This document shows positions 1-9,700 of a stretch of 64,000 nucleotides of DNA, one piece after another. A program made the translations under genes and the position numbers. The notes under the pieces are model-generated. The model made no database searches. It saw only the letters and a program-made list of their open reading frames with translations, and was not told the origin of the DNA. Positions within the stretch are counted from its first letter, which is position 1. Each line of letters begins with the position of its first letter. This stretch comes from Hevea brasiliensis (lineage: Eukaryota > Streptophyta > Magnoliopsida > Malpighiales > Euphorbiaceae), in contig NC_079510.1 of assembly GCF_030052815.1 (NCBI RefSeq), forward strand, positions 1,676,288 through 1,740,287, in the 5' to 3' direction.

Positions 1-202
1 TTGGATTTTTTTTTCCTACTCTTCATGCTGCTTTCTCCAGCTGTGGGTTTTTTTTCTCCAACCAACTGTGATTGATTTCTACTATTATGTTCCCATTTTG
101 AGCCTTATATTTTTTATTATTGTGCTAAATTCAATGGGTGGATGTTTCATATTTGAGACTGAGTGTTTGGACAATAAATTAGAAGGAAAAATTAATAATT
201 AA
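1..202. other. Left edge of window, tail part of the AGGCG-rich repeat
   Basis: No gene is seen. The first 17 bases (GGA, T-run, CCT) and bases from about 181 on align with 23,960-23,997 of copy B; the roughly 165 bases between have no counterpart there and may be an insertion in A or a deletion in B. Bases 187-202 are the left target-site duplication of the LINE that follows. Confidence 0.5.
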
Positions 203-305
203 ACTCCGCCTAAGTAGTTTGCGCTTAGCCGGTCCCAAGCCCGGATAAAGGAGGAGGGTTGCGGTAGGTGACAACCAGCGTAAAAATTTCGTCACACCCT
301 ATGAT

Positions 306-1457
306 ATGGATTCAAATGATATAAACGTTGGGGCGTCCTCTACTAACGACGCGCTACATCGGAGCCCGGGTGTAGTGATAAATATGCAAGGGTGTAGGGC
401 GTTCACCGAAAGCGACGCGCCATGCCGGCGCCCGGGTGTGGTGTTAAGTGAGCAAGGGTTCCCACATCATGGACGGGTGTGGGTAAAGAAGTTAGTCCAT
501 AGGACAGATAATAGAACAAATAGTGGAACAGAACACAAGATAGACATAGAAAATAATAGAAGATATCATAGAAGGAGACCAATTAGGAAGGAGCAGGATA
601 GGAGGAGGATCAGGGTTGGTACTTGGAATGTTGGATCACTTACAGGAAAATTAATGGAGCTTGTGGATACCTTGGAAAGGAGAAGGGTGAATATTGCTTG
701 CATTCAGGAGACTAAATGGGTAGGAGAGAAAAGTAAGGAAGTGGGTAATTCAGGGTACAAATTGTGGTTTACCGGAAAGGAGAGAAACAAGAACGGAGTG
801 GGTATAATCATAGACAGGACATTGAAAGACGCAGTAGTAGCTGTGAAAAGAGTAGGAGATAGAATTATACTAGTAAAGCTAGTAATAGACGGAGAAACAA
901 TAAATATAGTTAGTGCTTATGCCCCACAAATAGGACTAGACAGGGAGAGGAAACAAAGGTTTTGGGAAGATATGGATGATTTAATGCAAAGCATACCGAA
1001 TGAAGAGAATGTTTTCATTGGTGGAGATTTGAATGGACATGTAGGAAGTGATAGGCAAGGTTATGAGAATGTTCATGGAGGTTTTGGTTTTGGCAGTCGA
1101 AATGAGGAGGGAAAAAGCATCCTGGATTTTGCTATGGCATACGACCTAATACTAGCAAATACCTACTTTATAAAAAGAGAGTCACATTTAGTGACTTTCA
1201 AAAGTGGGCAACATAGAAGTCAAATCGACTTCCTCTTAACCAGGAAGACAAATAGAGCTCTATGCAATGATTGCAAGGTCATTCCAGGAGAGGCTTTAAC
1301 AAGTCAACATAGGTTGGTGGTCTTGGATGTCAAGTTTAGGAACAATTCAAGTAAGGTCAGAAGAAATAGTGTAGCTCGAACAAAGTGGTGGGAGTTCAAA
1401 GGAGTAAAGCAAGTGAAGTTCAAAAATGAGCTTCTTGAGTCCAAGTATGGAAGCTAG
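306..1457 (+). CDS. LINE endonuclease (APE-type) reading frame
   Basis: The frame opens with ATG and runs 383 codons. After a basic linker of about 100 residues comes an apurinic/apyrimidinic-type endonuclease fold. TWNVGSL lies near residue 105, QETKW carries the catalytic Glu near 136, GGDLNGHVG carries the Asp/Asn pair near 244, SQIDFLL has an Asp near 307, and SQHRLVV holds the terminal His near 335. All signature residues of the family are present. In the family this domain nicks the target DNA and primes target-primed reverse transcription. The frame ends at a TAG just after a frameshift near 1,447; in related elements endonuclease and reverse transcriptase are one polyprotein, so the domain survives but is cut off from its polymerase. 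Confidence 0.88.
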   Translation: MDSNDINVGASSTNDALHRSPGVVINMQGCRAFTESDAPCRRPGVVLSEQGFPHHGRVWVKKLVHRTDNRTNSGTEHKIDIENNRRYHRRRPIRKEQDRRRIRVGTWNVGSLTGKLMELVDTLERRRVNIACIQETKWVGEKSKEVGNSGYKLWFTGKERNKNGVGIIIDRTLKDAVVAVKRVGDRIILVKLVIDGETINIVSAYAPQIGLDRERKQRFWEDMDDLMQSIPNEENVFIGGDLNGHVGSDRQGYENVHGGFGFGSRNEEGKSILDFAMAYDLILANTYFIKRESHLVTFKSGQHRSQIDFLLTRKTNRALCNDCKVIPGEALTSQHRLVVLDVKFRNNSSKVRRNSVARTKWWEFKGVKQVKFKNELLESKYGS

Positions 1458-1459
1458 AT

Positions 1460-2173
1460 ATGGAGGCCAATGATATGTGGATACAGATGGCATCAAAGAT
1501 TAGAGAAGTAGCTAGAAAAGTACTTGGGGAGTCTAAAGGACATGGACCACCCTCAAAAGAGAGATGGTGGTGGAATGAGGAAGTACAAAAGGCAGTGAAG
1601 AGAAAAAGGGAATGGTATAAGAAATTACCTAAATGTGATAATAATGAGGCATATGAACAGTATAAGATAGCAAAGAAAGAGGCAAAAAGGATTAGCCAAG
1701 CAAGAGCACGTGCCTTTGAAAAGTTATATGAGAAACTTGGAACTAAAGAAGGGGAGAAAGATATTTATAGATTAGCAAGGAGTAGAGAAAGGAAATGTCA
1801 AGATCTCAATCAAGTTAGGTGCATTAAGGATAAAGAAGGAAAAGTGTTGGTGAAAGATGAGGACATTAAAGAAAGATGGAGAAATTATTTTAATGATCTC
1901 TTTAATAATAGTCAAAATGGAAATAGCGTGAATATAAATTATAGAACAATAGAAAAGAACGTAAATTATACTAGAAGGATTAGATCTTTAGAAGTAAAGG
2001 AAGCACTTAAGAGAATGAAAGTAGGTAAAGCCTGTGGACCCGATGAAATACCAATTGAAGTGTGGAAGTATTTGGGAGATATGGGAGTGGCATGGTTAAC
2101 TAAATTATTTAATAAGATTCTAAACTCAAAGAAAATGCGAATGGAGGAAGAGTATTTTAGTACCTATTTTTAA
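1460..2173 (+). pseudogene. LINE linker and start of reverse transcriptase
   Basis: This 237-codon stretch continues the LINE polyprotein in another frame. The first two thirds are a lysine- and arginine-rich linker. From about residue 185 it enters the N-terminal part of the reverse transcriptase, with KVGKACGPDEIPIEVWK, a hallmark of the fingers region in LINE polymerases. A second frameshift near 2,140 ends the frame, and the matching sequence resumes in the frame beginning at 2,223. It is decayed mobile-element coding sequence. Confidence 0.85.
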
Positions 2174-2222
2174 AAATAAGGGAGACATACAGAGTTGCTC
2201 AAACTATAGGGGAATTAAACTC

Positions 2223-2636
2223 ATGAGCCATACTATGAAGTTGTGGGAGAGAGTTGTGGAGCATCGACTACGTCATGATACTTCTATCTCTCTCAATCAA
2301 TTTGGTTTCATGCACAGTCGTTCAACTATGGAAGCGATCTTTCTCATTAGAAGCTTGATGGAGAAATATAGAGATGGGAAGAAAGATCTACACATGGTTT
2401 TTATTGATTTGGAGAAGGCTTATGATAGTGTTCCAAGAGAGGTCTTATGGAATGCGTTAGAACAAAAGAGGGTATCTATTAGGTACATACAAGTATTGAA
2501 AGATATGTATGAAGGAGCAACTACTATTGTGCGCACAGTGGGAGGGGACACAAGAGATTTTCCGATCTCAATTGGATTACACCAAGGATCAGCCATAAGC
2601 CCTTACCTTTTTACATTAGTTTTAGATGAACCGTGA
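2223..2636 (+). pseudogene. LINE reverse transcriptase core
   Basis: The stretch encodes the central reverse-transcriptase motifs: [16 protein letters not shown], then [13 protein letters not shown] with the first catalytic Asp, then [13 protein letters not shown] before the catalytic loop. The frame stops at 2,636 through a small deletion in the Asp-Glu-Leu region. The FADD catalytic box (MMFADDIVL) follows in a different frame near 2,668-2,690. The motif set is RTE/LINE-like and not copia or gypsy. The polymerase cannot be translated as one chain. Confidence 0.87.
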
Positions 2637-3454
2637 AACATATACAAGAGAGTATTCCTTGGTGCATGATGTTTGCGGATGATATTGTTCTGATAGATGA
2701 GACACAAGAATGAGTCAATAGGAAGCTAGAACTTTGGAGAAGTACTCTATAGTCAAAGGGTTTTAAGTTAAGTAGAACGAAGGCAGAATACATGCATTGC
2801 AAGTTCGGTGAAGGCCAAGCGGTGATAGGGAAGGAGTTAGTTTGAATGGAGTGGCACTGTCCCAAAGTAATCACTTTAAATATCTAGGCTCAGTCCTTCA
2901 AGTAGATGGGGGATGTGAGGAGGATGTTAGTCATAGGATTAAAGCAGGATGGTTGAAGTGGAGACGTGCCACGGGAGTTTTATGTGATCGTAAGATTCTC
3001 AATAAATTAAAAGGAAAATTTTAATCTGACCATACGACCAGGCTATGCTATATGGTAGTGAGTGTTGGGCCTTTGAAAAGAGTTGTATGCATCTAAGATA
3101 AGAGTTGCAGAGATGAGAATGTTAAGGTGGATGAGTGGTCATACTAGACTAGATAAAGTCCGTAATGAAAGTATTAGAGAAAAGGTAGGAGTGGTGCCAA
3201 TTGAAGATAAGTTGAGAGAAGGGAGATTGAGGTGGTTTGGTCATGTGAAGCGTAGACATACGGAGGCTCCAGTTAGACAAGTAGAGCACATTAGGCTAGA
3301 GGATAGAAAGAAAAAAAGGGGTAGACCTAAATTGACTTGGAGGAGAGTAGTACAGCATGACTTAGAAGCATTACACATTTCTGAGGATTTAACCCAAAAT
3401 CGTTTAGAGTGGAAAAAGCGAATCCATATAGCCGACCCCAGATTTTTGGGATAA
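2637..3454 (+). pseudogene. LINE reverse transcriptase C-terminal region and 3' end
   Basis: The FADD box (about 2,668-2,690) is followed by an in-frame stop near 2,713, a piece at 2,842-3,024 with [13 protein letters not shown], and a last piece at 3,083-3,454 with [30 protein letters not shown] and [19 protein letters not shown]. The last piece ends at TAA just before the TTGAG tail. This C-terminal block is what most of the other LINE fragments in the window preserve, because LINEs are usually 5'-truncated on insertion. Confidence 0.87.
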
Positions 3455-3491
3455 AGGCTTAGTTGAGTTGAGTTGAAAAATTAATAATTAA

Positions 3492-3736
3492 TAATGTAAA
3501 ATATTTATTAACATTTTGTTGATATAATTTTAAGTTTTTGTTTAGATAATTTCCAATAAAATTTTTTAAGCAATTCATTTTCATTAAATAAGCATGTAAT
3601 GATTTCATATACCTTTAATATATTATAATATGAATATAAATAAGTTTAAGCAAATGTAATGATTTCATCAAATTATAATATGAACTTACATAAAATTACT
3701 ACATGAATGGTATATTATATATAAAATCATATTATA
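3492..3736. repeat. AT-rich stretch with a 52-bp segment inverted relative to copy B
   Basis: Bases 3,492-3,683 match copy B from 23,998. From about 3,684 to 3,735 the sequence is the reverse complement of 24,175-24,227. The next roughly 60 bases of copy B (from ATATTGATAACAG on) are absent in A, where a minus-strand LINE fragment begins instead. No gene is present. Confidence 0.75.
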
Positions 3737-4232
3737 CAACTCAACTCAACTAAGTCTTTATCCAAAAAATTTGGGGTCGGCTATATGGATTCTCTTTCTC
3801 CACTCTAAACGATTTTGGGTTAAATCCTTAGAAATGTATAATGCTTCTAGGTCATGTTGTACTATTCTCCTCCAAATCAATTTAGGTCTACCCCTTCTTT
3901 TCTTTCTATCCTCTAACCTAATGTGCTCTACTTGTCTAACTAGAGTCTCCGCATGTCTACGCTTCACATGACCAAACCACCTCAATCTCCCTTCTCTCAA
4001 CTTATCCTCAATTGGCACTACTCTTACATTTTCTCTAATATTCTCATTACGAACTTTGTCTAATCTAGTATGACCACTTATCCACCTTAACATTCTCATC
4101 TCCGCAACTCTTATCTTAAACACATACGACTTCTTCATTGTCCAACACTCACTACCATATAACATGGCCGGTCGTATGGCTGTACGGTAAAAATTTTCCT
4201 TTCAACTTATTGGGAATCTTGCGATCACATAA
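3737..4232 (-). mobile_element. 5'-truncated RTE LINE fragment
   Basis: Read on the minus strand, this holds the LINE C-terminal region ([40 protein letters not shown]) and ends in CTTAGTTGAGTTGAGTTG at 3,737. The 5' break is near 4,232 in the segment equivalent to about position 2,980 of the full-length copy. It is absent from copy B and lies against an inverted host segment, so the insertion was accompanied by rearrangement. Confidence 0.9.
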
Positions 4233-4302
4233 AATGATGTGGTTAATTACATAGACGGTCATGAATTTTCATTTATTTAATTTTTGTTTATTTTTTAATT
4301 TT

Positions 4303-4379
4303 CGTTCAGAGTGGAAAAAGCGAATCCATATAGCTGACCCCAAATTTTTGGAATAAAGGCTTAGTTGAGTTGAGTTGAG
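4303..4379 (+). mobile_element. Very short RTE LINE tail
   Basis: Only the last roughly 75 bases of the LINE (encoding the RIHIADPKFL region) and the TTGAG repeats are present. The flanks TTTATTTTTTAATTTTC (left) and TTTATTTTTTTAATTTCC (right) form an imperfect target-site duplication of about 17 bp. Copy B has an uninterrupted equivalent near 24,335-24,355. Confidence 0.85.
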
Positions 4380-4475
4380 TTTATTTTTTTAATTTCCGTG
4401 CCTCACCTCACTTAGGCGCACGCTTGCACCTAAGATGCAGGACTCCTTGGTGCCTTGTTACACCTGGAGCCTTTA
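4380..4475 (-). repeat. Right end of AGGCG-rich element (copy A equivalent of 24,340-24,431)
   Basis: The segment has spaced GCCT/AGGCG motifs (CTCACCTCACTTAGGCGCACG and GTGCCTTGTTACACCTGG) like the ends of the elements at 20,850 and 22,680. In copy A the left part of this element would lie before the window. It carries no gene. Confidence 0.55.
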
Positions 4476-5815
4476 ATAACTATGGCCCACAACTTTTGTC
4501 TTTCAATCCCGGATTCTCTTTCTTTCTTCTACTTCTAATTCTTAAACATTAACATGGTATTAGAGCTTTGCTAAAATTCTGTAAATTTTTGAAATTTCAT
4601 CCTTGTTTACGTTACCCACCTGCTGCCTTTCTAGGGCAGCTATCTTGGGTGATTTGTTTATCTCAACGCCTCCCTAAGAAGAGAAATCAGCTACTGACCA
4701 ACCTTTCTCCAATGTTCATGAAGCACGTAGCCCACACACAAAATGTTTGTCTTTCAACTCCCGATTCACGTGTCGGCGCGTGTAGGTGCGCTTGGCATCT
4801 TCCCGTCTGCCCCAACATCCTCATTCCATCCTTATACATTTTTGCTTGGTTTGGTGCACCATTGACATACTTTTGAGGTTTGGCTCTTAGATACTCCTTC
4901 CGGAATCTATTTATTTTGAGACTTTAGACTGATCTAGTGATGTTGTTTGGTGCCTTCTTGGAGATGCTTCAAACCTATCTGTTGAGTACTTTAAGCCTTT
5001 GTGTAGTGGTTCTGTTTTAAGGGCTCTACTACCGCATTGGTTTTGCTTCTGTGAGAATTGGTTAATTTCAGCAATTTTTTTTAGGGGTGCTCTATTTTGT
5101 TGGTTGTGTCTAGGATTTTTGAGCTACAGCAAGAACTATTTTGAGGGTGTTTTGGGTGATTTTGAGTTGAGTCTTTAAGACATATCATCCCTCGTCTGTT
5201 TTGCTTTATTCATTTAGAGCCTTGTGACCCTACTTGTTTTTGGTTTATGTTGCTGTTTGGTCCCATTTCATACTCCATTGAAGGTTTGAAGTTTTGACAG
5301 TCACTATCTTGCAGCCATATGAGCTGTTTCAATAAAGATCCATATATTGTTTCTTTTTTTTCCCCCTCTTTTAACTTTGCCTTTGTAGAGGGATGTGTAA
5401 CAAAGTGAGTTGCATTGTTTTGATGTTTCGTCACCGACATCGCATTGCAGAGGGTTTGTCTTTTGTGTTCGTGCCTTTGTGTAGATGTTTCTAAATTTGC
5501 TTTTGGAGGAAGTTGTAAGGGAGTTATTGGCTTTAATGAGAATCTCATCAAGAAGAAGTGTTGTGAAAAGTCAATATCTATACTTAGAAAATTCCAATTT
5601 AGTGTAAGATTTGCATTCCTAAATAGATTTGATTTGTATTCCTAATTACTTGAGTAATTATAGTAGGATTTATATTCCTAAATAAGTAGAGTAGTTATAG
5701 GAGATCATTATATATAAATATGTAATCTTTTATTTTATAGAATTAATGAGAATAAAGTTGTAACCTTTGAGTCATTTCCTTCTCTAGCTCCTTTAAAAAG
5801 TTTAACCTCAAACAA
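4476..5815 (+). mobile_element. Decayed non-autonomous LTR retrotransposon, copia-like (copy A)
   Basis: A primer-binding-like site TGGTATTAGAGC (resembling the usual match to initiator Met-tRNA) lies at 4,555-4,566. About 990 bases of non-coding interior follow, then a purine run and a 3' LTR beginning TGTTGTGAAAAG at 5,559. That LTR includes TATATATAAATATGTAATC and TTAATGAGAATAAAG, typical of the promoter and poly(A) part of copia LTRs. No gag or pol frame is seen. The 5' LTR is largely missing, abutting the AGGCG element. The same remnant is in copy B at 24,432-25,790. Confidence 0.65.
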
Positions 5816-6060
5816 GAAAAAGCAGATTTTCTAGAACACTACAGAATAGACACCAAATATTGAATTCTACCTAATAAAAAGGCAACCACAAGTTGATGTA
5901 ATGGAGGATTTGAGAGAGATAACAAAGGAAGTAAAGAGTTCAGTTTTATTTACCTAGGAATTCAAGCAAAAGTTGGATTGTTCTCCTTGTTCAAATAACA
6001 AACATATTTCCTCCTTTCACTATCTCCCTCTATGTTCCCTCCATCTCTCATTTTGACAAA
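5816..6060. other. Non-coding stretch between LTR remnant and LINE
   Basis: No gene or exon is recognised. The sequence matches 25,790-26,013 of copy B. If the WAT1 gene still has 3' exons further left, this is part of its intron 5. Confidence 0.5.
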
Positions 6061-6529
6061 CTCAACTCAACTCAACTAAGCCTTTATTCCAAAAATTTGG
6101 GGTCGGCTATATGGATTCGCTTTCTCCAGTCCGAACGATTTTGGGTTACATCCTCAGAAATGTCTAATGCTTCTAGGTCATGTTGTACTACTCTCCTCCA
6201 AGTCAATTTAGGTCTACCCCTTTTTTTCTTTCTATCCTCTAACCTAATGTGCTCTACTTGTCTAACTGGAGCCTCCGTATGTCTACGCTTCACATGACCA
6301 AACCACCTCAATCTCCCTTCTCTCAACTTATCTTCAATTGGCACCACTCCTACCTTTTCTCTAATACTCTCATTACGGACTTTATCTAGTCTAGTATGGC
6401 CACTCATCCACCTTAACATTCTCATCTCTACAACTCTTATCTTAGATGCATACGACCCTTTCAGTGCCCAACACTCATTACCATATAACATAGCCGGTCG
6501 TATGGCTGTACGGTAAAATTTTCCTTTCA
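6061..6529 (-). mobile_element. 5'-truncated RTE LINE fragment that replaced host DNA
   Basis: On the minus strand the C-terminal LINE block is well kept (RMLRWMSGHTRLDKVRNES through HIADPKFLE, an uninterrupted frame at 6,084-6,545). The 3' tail is CTTAGTTGAGTTGAGTTGAG at 6,061. Copy B has about 310 different bases (26,014-26,326) where this LINE sits, so the insertion either deleted that much of copy A or followed a deletion. No target-site duplication is visible. Confidence 0.9.
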
Positions 6530-6768
6530 AAACACTAATCAACATTCTCTAAAATGAAAAGGGTATTCTCTCATACTAAGATAATTATCACCATTCAGAT
6601 TTCATATCCTAAAAAGTTCAATTAACCAAAACATTGAACTTCATCTCAAAAGGGTAAAAAGATACCATACAGTTATCCATAGTTGGGTAAAGTTGAAATT
6701 AGAAAATTGAAAATAAATTTGTGTCCACAGCACACATGAATTAAGGGTAAATATAACATGAAACTTAC

Positions 6769-9700
6769 AGCATAAATGACTGCCCAAAGCTCAGATTGCG
6801 TCAGACTCCACTCTGTTGTTCCATTGGTCATAAAGAAAGCTGTCAGTACCATCAAGAGAGCTCCAAATGCATATGAATATGCAGTGATTGAAATGCTGGC
6901 AGGATATTTTGTAAAAAGTGGAGCCTGCAAGTTTTCCAAACGACAAATTGAATATCATAAACATATCACAGCACAGTATATAAAACTAATAAATAAAATG
7001 GTTCCTAGTGATGGGAGACTTGAACATGATTAATCAAGAAATACCACCAGGGCTTAACGAAATTTATTGACGATTATTTAAATATTGTGTGCATCCACAT
7101 GCACCAACTCTATGCACACAAACATTCAAATTGATATTCAAAAATAAAAAAAAAATTAAAAAACACTGAGAGCCAATTTATTTCTTGAAAATAACATTAA
7201 AGGCATCAGGACTGAAAGGAAAACTTGCTCCAGGTACGACACCAAGTGGCCAATTTAGATTCATGGTTAAACTTCTGGGAAAGCATTTAGCAGTTAGTTC
7301 CCTTAAGTACACTCTTTAGTATTGTTATGTGATTGTTTCTCATGCACCATCTGTCAGCAATCAGAATCTCATTTATCTTGCCAAATCATACATAAAGAAA
7401 TTAGATGTCAATGAAAGCTGTACTGAAGCCTTAAAATATAGAAAACGCTGAATTTTAATTTTAAACAAGTTTCACCAATAAAAATTCAACTTGCTTATTT
7501 CACAGTTTAAAGTTTAAACCTAATGTAACGGTAGGGCTCCAACCACTAGAGGAATTGTCCGCTTTAGCCATAAGCCTCACGGTTTTGTCCCATAGGTAGA
7601 ATGGAGAACTTCCAAGGAAGTCACCCATCCTAGGATTTCTCTCAAGCGAGCACGCTTAACCCTGAGATTGAGGTGGTTTGGTCATGTGAAGCGTAGACAT
7701 ACGGAGGCTCCAGTTAGACAAGTAAAGCACATTAGGTTAGAGGATAGAAAGAAAAAAAAGGGTAGACCTAAATTGACTTGGAGGAGAGTAGTACAACATG
7801 ACCTAGAAGTATTACACATTTCTGAGGATTTAACCCAAAATCGTTCAGAGTGGAAAAAGCGAATCCATATAGCCGACCTCAAATTTTTGGGATAAAGGCT
7901 TAGTTGAATTGAGTTGAGTTGAGTTGAGTTGAGCTGAGTTGAGTTGAGCACGCTTAACCCTGGAGTTCTTCCAACTCTCCACGCCATTCCACCAAAAGGC
8001 GCCTCTGTGATTAGTTTTCCCATTTTATATATCATTACTTTTTGAACCCAAGACTAACTCCGTGCTTTGCCGATGTGGGATTTGCCTAAGAGACCTTTAA
8101 TAGTAAATTCGACTTCCCTTTCTAGTGGCAAGCCAATTAGTATCAGAGCTGCTCGCGTGTCCTCTTGAGCGATGGTGGGGCAAACCTCAACGAGGACGCT
8201 GAGTCCCGAAAGGGAGGGTAGAAAGGTCCCTTAGGCAAATCCCACATCGGCAAAGCATGGAGTTGGTCTTGGGTTCAAAAAGTAATGATATATAAAATGG
8301 GAAAACTAATCACAGAGGCGCCTTTTGGTGGAATGGCCTGGAGAGTTGGAAGAACTCCAGGGTTAAGCGTGCTCGCTTGAGAGAAATCCTAGGATGGGTG
8401 ACCTCCTGGGAAGTTCTCCATTCTATCTATGGGACAAAACCGTGAGGCTTATAGCCAAAGCGGACAATTCCTCTAGTAGTTGGAGCCTCACCGTTACACC
8501 TAATACAAGCAATCACTGCTTTTCTCAAACGCTACTTCATGTAACTTGTGCATCAACAAGTGTGGGCTTCTTAATCTGAGTTCCATTGCCACCATGGGCC
8601 AGAAATTCTTCCAACAGTTGTCATGGCTTTTGATGCAATGTAGATTTCTACTAGCCACTTAAGTTGACCAAATGAATTTAATGCATGTTTCCATATGGTT
8701 CTAGATTTAATTCTTCTTACACTTAAATACACAATTGCTTATGGTTCTTTCAGCAATGCATGAAATAAAATAGAGTTCAGCACATCTTCATCTGCTTTAA
8801 AAGCATTATACTAAAATTCATCTTGCTTAAACTCTCCCACATTAGTCTCTGCAAATTTTTCCCATAACAAATTGTATTATCTGCTAGCACATGTTGGAAG
8901 CGAAACAACATATTGACACATGAATTGTCTATGTGCCTCCGCCATGATGACTAGAAAAACACAACATTTTTGACATTATGGGAAATCATTCTTCAATACC
9001 TTGTAGATAAGTATAACAGGATATTCAAGCACAGTGGCCTAGTCCTTGGGAGCTCCAACATAAATAGTTGAGTTAAGCCAACTGGCATATAAACTTTTCC
9101 ATCACTCCTAAAAAATGTTAATTGTAAACCAAACAAACAAAAGAATGGAAGGGTGATTAACTAGCAAAAGATCTTACAATGGACCCCACTGCACAAGGTT
9201 CTTAAGAATGTCAAACTAAAACTTATTAAAAAGTTAAAATCAAATTAGAGAGAAAATCAAGTTGATAATGCGGGTCAAGCACACTTGGATACCCAAGAAC
9301 TCAGAAAAGCAATCTAGATAGGGCTCAGTTTGGTGTTCCATGGCCTTGAGGGAAAAGAAAAGACAATTGTGAAGACATCAAGTTGGTTGCCTGAAAACAG
9401 TAATGTAAAAGTTCATGAGGCCTTCAGAAAATGCAAGGTAACACTAGTGATAACTGAAAATGACATAAGAGATTCAAAAATCTGCTGTTAATGCTTCGTA
9501 TAAGGCAAATTTCAAGCAACTAATTATTCATAGTGCTGGGAAAGAATTTAAGAATTTATAGTTTGTAAGGACGCAGCAATATAAAATGGCCTTGAGTTAA
9601 AATTAGGTTTAGAAAGGATGAAGTGGTGAGCTGAGAGAGTTCCGTGAGCAGAATCTGAAGTACTATAGCAGCAGAGGAAAGGGAGAAGAACAGAGAAAAG

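Larger units (their letters stand above)
203..3475 (+). mobile_element. Full-length RTE-type LINE, coding region decayed
   Basis: This is a non-LTR retrotransposon of 3.27 kb with a GC-richer 5' leader (203-305), an endonuclease reading frame, a reverse-transcriptase region in several frames, and a 3' end of GATAAAGGCTTAG followed by TTGAG repeats instead of poly(A). Short microsatellite tails are usual for plant RTE elements. It is flanked by the 16-bp duplication AAAAATTAATAATTAA at 187-202 and 3,476-3,491. Copy B has the single empty site at 23,982-23,997, so it landed in copy A after the duplication. It is the longest member of the LINE family seen at seven other insertion sites in this window. 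Frameshifts near 1,447, 2,140 and 2,630 and a stop near 2,713 make it inactive as it stands. Confidence 0.93.
7524..8498 (+). mobile_element. Cassandra-like TRIM with 5S-derived LTRs, 3' LTR inverted
   Basis: The element starts TGTAACGG at 7,524 and ends CCGTTACA at 8,498, flanked by the 5-bp duplication CCTAA (7,519-7,523 and 8,499-8,503). Copy B has the empty site CCTAATAAAAGC near 27,326. The left LTR is 7,524-8,135 (about 314 bp without the LINE nested in it). A Met-tRNA primer site, TAGTATCAGAGC, is at 8,138-8,149, a short interior lacks ORFs, and a polypurine tract GAAAGGGAGGGT lies at 8,208-8,219. The second LTR (8,221-8,498) follows in reverse orientation, missing about 45 bp at its inner end. 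Both LTRs carry 5S rRNA-like sequence, the defining trait of Cassandra elements. Confidence 0.82.

Noticed and set aside
3771..3971. Plus-strand ORF opposite the LINE (also 6,097-6,297, 7,682-8,035, 18,224-18,451)
   Set aside because: Antisense shadows of the conserved LINE C-terminal coding sequence.
8351..8417. 5S rRNA gene
   Set aside because: Only the internal-promoter half of 5S is matched, it lies inside an LTR with a second copy inverted nearby, and the 5' third is missing. It is the retrotransposon-borne 5S derivative.
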